Shown here piece after piece: positions 52,312 to 52,432 of a DNA stretch of 52,432 nucleotides (the first letter of the stretch is position 1; each line of letters begins with the position of its first letter). Origin of the DNA: an uncultured Bacteroidia bacterium (GTDB taxonomy: Bacteria; Bacteroidota; Bacteroidia; Bacteroidales; UBA932); contig CACYGW010000016.1 in the NCBI GenBank assembly GCA_902774045.1, positions 1-52,432 on the forward strand. Direction: 5' to 3'. The notes under the pieces were generated by a model, which saw only the letters and a program-made list of their open reading frames with translations, did not search any database and was not told the DNA's origin. The position numbers were made by a program, and so were the translations under genes.

Positions 52312-52432
52312 TTATAGTCCAATGATTTTATAAGAATTTGCTATTGTAGCAAGAGCGATTGATTTTTCTTCCAATGACTCTACCCAAGGGTCCAGGTTAA
52401 TACTAACATTATCTAAATTACTAGCACTATTC
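52312..52432 (-). CDS. Small secreted protein of the duplicated module (A2), partial
   Basis: This C-terminal fragment runs off the window edge: NSASNLDNVSINLDPWVESL and then EEKSIALATIANSYKIIGL, with stop TAA at 52314-52312. It is nearly identical to the end of the frameshifted copy at 51470. The start and integrity lie outside the window. Confidence 0.75.
   Translation of the reverse strand, partial: NSASNLDNVSINLDPWVESLEEKSIALATIANSYKIIGL

Overview
The window looks like a chromosomal segment of a member of the Bacteroidales (Bacteroidota). The signs are a SusC/SusD pair, promoters of the TAnnTTTG (-7) type, the V-type ATPase operon layout with a DUF2764 gene, a GH92 alpha-mannosidase, and several protein families common in that order (DUF3943, DUF4956+VTC, DUF3089, AAA_14/DUF4143). 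The sequence alone does not fix genus or species. No rRNA, CRISPR array, integrase or recognisable insertion-sequence transposase is visible. Base composition is about half GC over most of the window and clearly AT-richer after about 50970.

Layout. 1-403: dispersed repeats and the susC promoter. 404-5460: a SusC/SusD outer-membrane uptake pair with no glycan enzymes beside it. 5582-8659 (+): ettA (ABC-F) and dihydrolipoyl dehydrogenase. 8660-16494 (-): an arginase-like protein, then an operon of lipoate ligase, gcvT, gcvH, gcvPA, gcvPB, a CNNM/CorC-like membrane protein and a HAD phosphatase. With the dehydrogenase this is a full glycine cleavage system (H, T, split P, L) plus lipoylation. 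16554-17911: a frameshifted DUF3943 gene. 17912-18321: repeats. 18322-22528 (-): an S9 peptidase and an FprA flavo-diiron protein. 22646-27648 (+): a tightly overlapping six-gene lipid operon (CDP-alcohol phosphatidyltransferase, GtrA, acyltransferase, BaiN/HI0933 flavoprotein, SDR, PAP2 phosphatase/transferase). 27611-31584 (-): an M23 peptidase and an unusual alkaline phosphatase-glycoside hydrolase fusion. 31658: tRNA-Val. 31752-34637 (-): a small secreted protein, a VTC-domain protein, DUF4956 and an esterase. 34802-45280 (+): the V-type ATPase operon (E, DUF2764, A, B, D, I, K) followed by a large AsmA-like protein. 45574: tRNA-Leu with a terminator. 45754-46288: a YefM/YoeB-type toxin-antitoxin pair with a palindromic operator. 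46343-49497: GH92 mannosidase and a DUF3089 hydrolase. 49535-50800 (-): an AAA_14/DUF4143 ATPase lying between two copies of the DUF3089 3' end. 51013-52432 (-): a tandemly duplicated two-gene module of a small secreted protein and a lipoprotein.

The most unusual signal is an ~80 bp structured repeat present four times (168-252, 18011-18099, 18230-18317, 45299-45384). Its outer stem and inner hairpin keep their pairing while the bases change, and one asymmetric internal loop is almost invariant. It always sits beside a second repeat family, and a third repeat (21128-21333) has a similar overall design. Other points of interest are the phosphatase-glycosidase fusion, conservation of all the sodium-binding residues in the V-ATPase K subunit, the duplicated two-gene module with an invariant intergenic hairpin, and the ATPase gene bounded by a 94 bp direct repeat.
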